Assembly (NCBI GenBank): GCA_910583925.1
Contig: CAJTZJ010000006.1
Location: 39,752 to 103,751, forward strand
Reading direction: 5' to 3'
DNA: 64,000 nt
Source of the DNA: an uncultured Eubacterium sp.
Lineage (GTDB): Bacteria; Bacillota; Clostridia; Oscillospirales; Acutalibacteraceae
Below, in pieces: positions 49,201-55,200 of the stretch. The notes below the pieces were generated by a model. The model made no database searches. It saw only the letters and a program-made list of their open reading frames with translations, and was not told where the DNA came from. The position numbers and the translations under genes were made by a program. How positions within the stretch are numbered: the stretch's first letter is position 1; every line of letters starts with the position of its first letter.

Positions 49201-52200
49201 GCGTTTGCATCAACAGCTCTTCTTGCAAATCTGTAAACTGCAACAAAAGCATCTGATCTTCTTGTTTTAGCCTCGTCTGCATCATCTGCCTTTACAGCAA
49301 ATGTTGTTGAAGCATTTTTAGCATTGATCAGGCAATAAGCCAGATTCTTAAGATTAAAATTAATCTCCTGAATGTTGAGCTTATAAACCTTACCGTTAAT
49401 CTGAATACCGGTAATTGTTTCTACCTGTCTTTCGGTTACTTCTTCTTCAACATCTTCGTAAACAATGTTACCATCTGCATCTTTTTCATAAACGACGTTA
49501 CCCTCTTCGTCTGTTTCAAATACAGGATTTCCATCCTCATCGAGAACAGGATTACCGTCTTCGCCAAGCTTTTCTTTAGCTTTTGGCTGAGATGAAACTT
49601 TGTAATACTTAGTAACCGTAGTATCATTCTCAGTAACTGTTTTGGAGAATACCCTAACCTGGTTGTCACTCTTTAATACAGTTACCTTAAGGAAGTTTTC
49701 AATGATTGCAGGGAGATGCTGATGGATATTGCTCCATTTAACATCCTTGCCTAAACCAAGGAATGAAACAGCGATTTCAAAGATGTTTTCACTGTCCTTA
49801 TATTCAGGAACACCGCGTGTTGCGAGTCTGATAATAGGACCGAACATCTGTGTAATCGGATAAAGAAGTTCTTCAACAGCTGTCTGAACACCGCCGTTAT
49901 CAATAAATGCAGCAAGATTTGTTGCAATATCGAGAACTTCATTTACAGGATCGGACATTATATCGCCGACTCTGGAAATAACAGGATTTATAATATTATA
50001 AAGGACATAGTCAATATTCTTTGTCTTATCTGCATCCGGATCTACATTGCCTGTTGTATCATCAATACCATTTGCATCAAGTACAAACTGATGAGGCGAT
50101 ACAGCATCACAGCCAAGAACATCAAGAAGAGGCTTGATTGCATTTCTGTATCCGCGTGTACCGGTAATATCAATAGCATCAAAGTATCGACCGGTGCCTG
50201 CATTAAAGAGAACATTAACAATATTACTGAAAGGAGAAAGTGCAACAACGATTGCTCTTGTAAAACGATAACCTGCATTAAGTGCGCCGTCCTTTACGGT
50301 ACCGTCAGCATTTAATAACTTAGGGTTATGATATACATCTGCATGAGCATTCCAAACCTTTTCTTCAAAGAGAGTAGAATCATTACCGTTGTTTGCTACA
50401 CCTGATTCAACATACCAATATTTAGCTACATTCGGAACCTGAACGTCTTTTCCGCTGGCATCCTTCTGCGTTGTAAACCATTCAATATCTGAAAGAGAAC
50501 CGGTATATTTAGGATCTTTTTCATCAATAGCTACTGCCTTAACCTCATTTGCGAGATCAACATAACCATATTTATAAAGCGTGTTGTAAAGACCCTGAGC
50601 TGACAAATCAATTCCGAACATCGGAAGAATTGTAGCAACTGTTGCATTATCACCAAGACCAAAGATAAGCTTAGAAATCTGAGATATCAAAGAATTGGTA
50701 TAAAGTGCATCAATTACAAGACCTTCAACAGTTGTATCAAGTAAAGCGGAAAGTGCTCTCTGTACAATTGTTGTAATAACATTAACAAGATTCTGAACAT
50801 CATCCTCTGTATAATTATCGCCTGCTGTATGATTATCATTAGCAGCCTTTGCAGGAACTACAGGATAAGAAATTTCATAATCCTTACCATCTGTATAATC
50901 TGCATATTCAAAGAACTTAGTCCACTCAGATGAAACATCATGATCTGATGAATCTGTTGATTCGGTAAACTGAATTAATGCAGCAACAATTTCATTTGCA
51001 GAAGCAACAACTTGGCTTAAATTATTTTCAAGGTTGTTAACTGTAATGTTGGAAAGCTCTACATCAAGTACGCTTTCGATGAAAGGACCTGCAGTTTTAT
51101 AAGTATCCTTAAGCAGAACAGGAAGAAGACCTGTTTTCGCATCAATAAGTGCATTCTTATTAACCTGAACTATCTTCCAAATATACTGCATAATTACCAG
51201 GAATGAATCTGTACGCTTCTTAATAGCGTTCTCACCCATCTGGTTTCCGCCATCTCTTAAGCCAGGGCCGATACCGGCTACCCAATCCAGATCAAACATC
51301 GGAATCGAAAGATTGAGATTAATTTCGTTCTCGCCAATCTTAAGTTTACTGATTGTAACCTCAAGAGCCTTATCCTTGCCATTATCGGTTACTGCTTTAA
51401 GATCAACATTCTGAACCTTAATCATAGAGAAGATTTTGTCAACAAGTGAGAAAATCTTTGTATGTGCATTATCCCAAGTAATTCTATCAGCTTCTTTTTC
51501 TCCAAAAATACCGCTGATAATCTTGTCGATAATGGATCTGTCATCTTCTTCGGAGCCGCCGATAATTCCACTGTAAAGCACAATATCAATTACAGCATCA
51601 AAGATAGATGTTACGCTGCCTCTTGTAAGTATATCAAGAACTGTATTCAGCAAAGAGCTAAACGGATAAATAAGCTCAAATACCAATTCCTGAATACCGC
51701 CCATATTTACAAAGTTAGCAAGATCCGGAACAATATTAAGAATAGCTCTTACAGGACCGATAGCATCCTTACCGTTGAGGATTTCATTAACTTTGCTGAG
51801 AAGAGGTCTGATTATATCAGAAATTACTGCATTTGGATTTGACTGAGCATGTTTTGCATATGTATCAGCATCAACAGCATCGGTACAGCCAAGTAAATCC
51901 AGAAGAGGCTTAACAGCATTTCTGTAGCCGTGAGTACCAATAAGAGGAGCTACGCCGGCAACATTTACGGAACCTGCGTTCAAAAGGAAATCAACAAAAG
52001 GAACAAACGGAGAAAGAACAGCAGTTAATGCCTTATTAAGATTTTCCTGGCATCTCTGCATTCTTGCGTTATATTCTTCTTCGGTTTCCTCACCGGAGGC
52101 TTCCTCATAAACGTGGAAGTATTTTTCCTGAACAGCATAATCCCAGTTGATATCAGAGAAAATCATCTCTCTTACAACATGGCTGCCATCAGGATTTAAA

Positions 52201-55200
52201 ACCCATCCTTTTTCATCTTCAACCCAATAGGTCATTACGTGCTTTCCGTTTTCCATACGGTAAGCACCCTTATCATTTTTAGCCCAGAATCTGTTTGCCC
52301 ATTCGTACTGAATTTCGCCTTTTTCATTCTTAATTACATTTCCGTCTGCATCAATCTGAGCAGTATAAACCCAGTTCGGGCTTGCAGACTTATCTGTAAC
52401 AGAGGCATCACCCGGATAAGTTTCCGGATCCATCGTGATTCTGTCAACCAAAACCTTCAAAACCAAATCCGTATATCCGGCATCAGCCATATTCTTTCTC
52501 AGCTTCGTCATATCATATGACTCAACACCCAATATATTAAGAACAGAGCTGACAGTAGCATTATCAAAGAGCGGATAAACGATTTTGGCTACATTTGCAA
52601 CGAGCTCACTCGTGTAAACACCGTTCTTGGCAATGCCGGCCAATGAGAAATCAGCATTATTGGCAAGAACAGACATAACAACGTTAGTTAAAACATTTAC
52701 AAAGTCTTTAACATTGCTTGGTTCATATTTTTCTCCTGCATCAGAAGAAGGATTAACAGGATACTCAATAACAGATTCAAGAATCTGATACTGAGACTCA
52801 GATGAAACCGGCTTATTGTTTGCAACAGTAGCAACAATTTTCTGAAGAACAGTACCATTTTCACCGAATCCGCTGGTATCCATAACCTTTGCAACTTCGC
52901 AAAGGAGTTTAATAAGATGATCACCTGTAAGCGGATCACCTTTATGTCCGCCAACACCGAAGATATCAATGTTTTCTTCAATAATAGCATAAACATCCGT
53001 GCCGAGAACATTTGTTAAAATTCCTTCAACAGTGTCCTTGTTTGCACCAACTACAATATCATCCCATACATAACGGATAATTGTAACAATGGTATCAGCG
53101 CTAATTGCGCCCGTAATACGAGCCTGACCGCTTACACGGTTAGAGCCGCAGCCAGCAATCTTGCTCCAAGGAATTTCAGGAATTGTTAATTTAAACTCTT
53201 CCTTTTCATAAATCGGATTTCCATCTTTATCTACAGCAGGAAGACCGGTTTTTTCATCAGTTGCCTGAATCTTATTGCCGTTTGCATCCTTCTTATCAAG
53301 CTTGATAGCAGGAATAATATCCGTTACAAGAGCTCCAAGCTCATGCTGAACATTTGCCCATGTAAAGGTATGTTCGGAATTGAACAGCTTTTTAACAACA
53401 TCTGATAAAGCGAAATCACCGATTTTGCCCATATTGTTCGTAAAGCTTGTTTCACCAAGCTGTGTAATCTGAGCAATATCTGTTACCGCAGTAACTATAT
53501 TAGCAAGCGGTTGCAGGAAGTTTGAAACCAGCATCTGAATGCCGCCGTTATCAATAAAGTATGCAATGCTTGGAATCGCAGTAACAATTGTATTTACAGG
53601 ATCTGCAGCAAGCTTATTAAGATAGTTGAATACCATATCAATAAGATTGCTCATAGCATTATTGTATGCTGTATTGAAATTATCAGCAGTCATAAGATTA
53701 TCAAAGTTAAGAGCCTGGAATAAAGGCATCAATGCTTTCTCATAACCATTGTTACCCTTAAGATAAAGAGCACCTACAACCTTAACATTTGATTCCTTAC
53801 CGCCGATAATCTTATCGGTTTCACCTGCAAGAAGAAGAGTAGCAAAATCATTGAACGGATAAAGAAGAGCAGTAACAATTTTCTTCAGTCTATCTGCATC
53901 CCCGTTTACATTCCAGTCATCCTTTGTGGCCGGTGCGCCGTTTTCAGGATCCTTCGGATCTGCCTTGCCGATATATGATGCAAGATCAAAGCAGTTATAT
54001 ACTTCTCTTTCTTCAAGAGTATAAGATGTCTTATCTTCAGTCGGAATAGCAACCTTCTTTGTAATAATGAAGGAGCCTTCATATTCCATTTCAATAGGAT
54101 TATTACTCTTATCTCTGACTAAAACACCATTATCATAAGCTAAATTATATTTAGCATGCTGACGCATTCCGTAATCATCATAGACAGGCTGATTATTTCT
54201 GTCATATTCATAATAAGCGTTAACACCGTCAAGTATCTCGCGAACAGCCTGAACACCTGCAACACGACCCAAATGCAAATAGAGCGTATCCGGATCTGCC
54301 TTGATTTTCGGAGATGCCGTACCATTTATGGTAATGGTTCCGATTGTATAAATCTTTTGCAGGAACTCAGAGCCGAATATTCTATAGAATGTATTGAATA
54401 ATTCATCTGCTCTGCGGCTTGAATACAACTGTTCCTGTAAGAAAGCAGTTATACTGTCGCCCTTTTCGGATTTGAAAAGACCCGGAAGAATATTGTTAAG
54501 AATATCATTTAATTTGGAAATGAAATAATCTACATCAGCCTTCGTGTAAAGGTCTTTTACTTCATCGTAATTTACGGTATTCTTCTGCCATTTCCAGCCA
54601 TTTACAGTTTGCACCCAATCGAAGTTTTCAGGAGTATAAGCCGTAAATATTTTAAAGAAATCAGCGCCGAAATCAGCATCACTTTGAACATAATCAAATG
54701 CATTATCAAGTAAATCGTTAAGAAGCGCACCGATATTAAAACCGGCAGCAGCTCCCAAATCTGCACCCTTCGTTGCAAAGTCTCTGATGAAATCTTCATT
54801 TTGCTGTAATACTGAATTGATATAATAAGCAAGCCAAACCAGAACTCGCTCTTTCTGATCAATCTGAACCCATTTTCTTGTTCCTGACGGACGAAGCGAA
54901 TTCTTATCAACAAGAGTTCTTCCAAGATGTCCGAGTTCAAGGAAAGACAGTTCCGGAAGTGAGAAACCTTCCATTCCGCTTACAAGATTCTGAAGAAGCT
55001 CATTTACGCCAACAGAATCAAGCGAATTCAAACCGATTCCCTTGAGCGTATCAAACAAATTGAAACCAACACCACCAAGAGAAGCATCAATAGAGTGAAG
55101 CATATCGGAAATAATTCCTTCTTCAAGCGCATAAGCAAGAGACGGAAGCATATCCAAAATGATTGTAAGGGTATCCGGACTTTCAAGAATTGCTACAACT

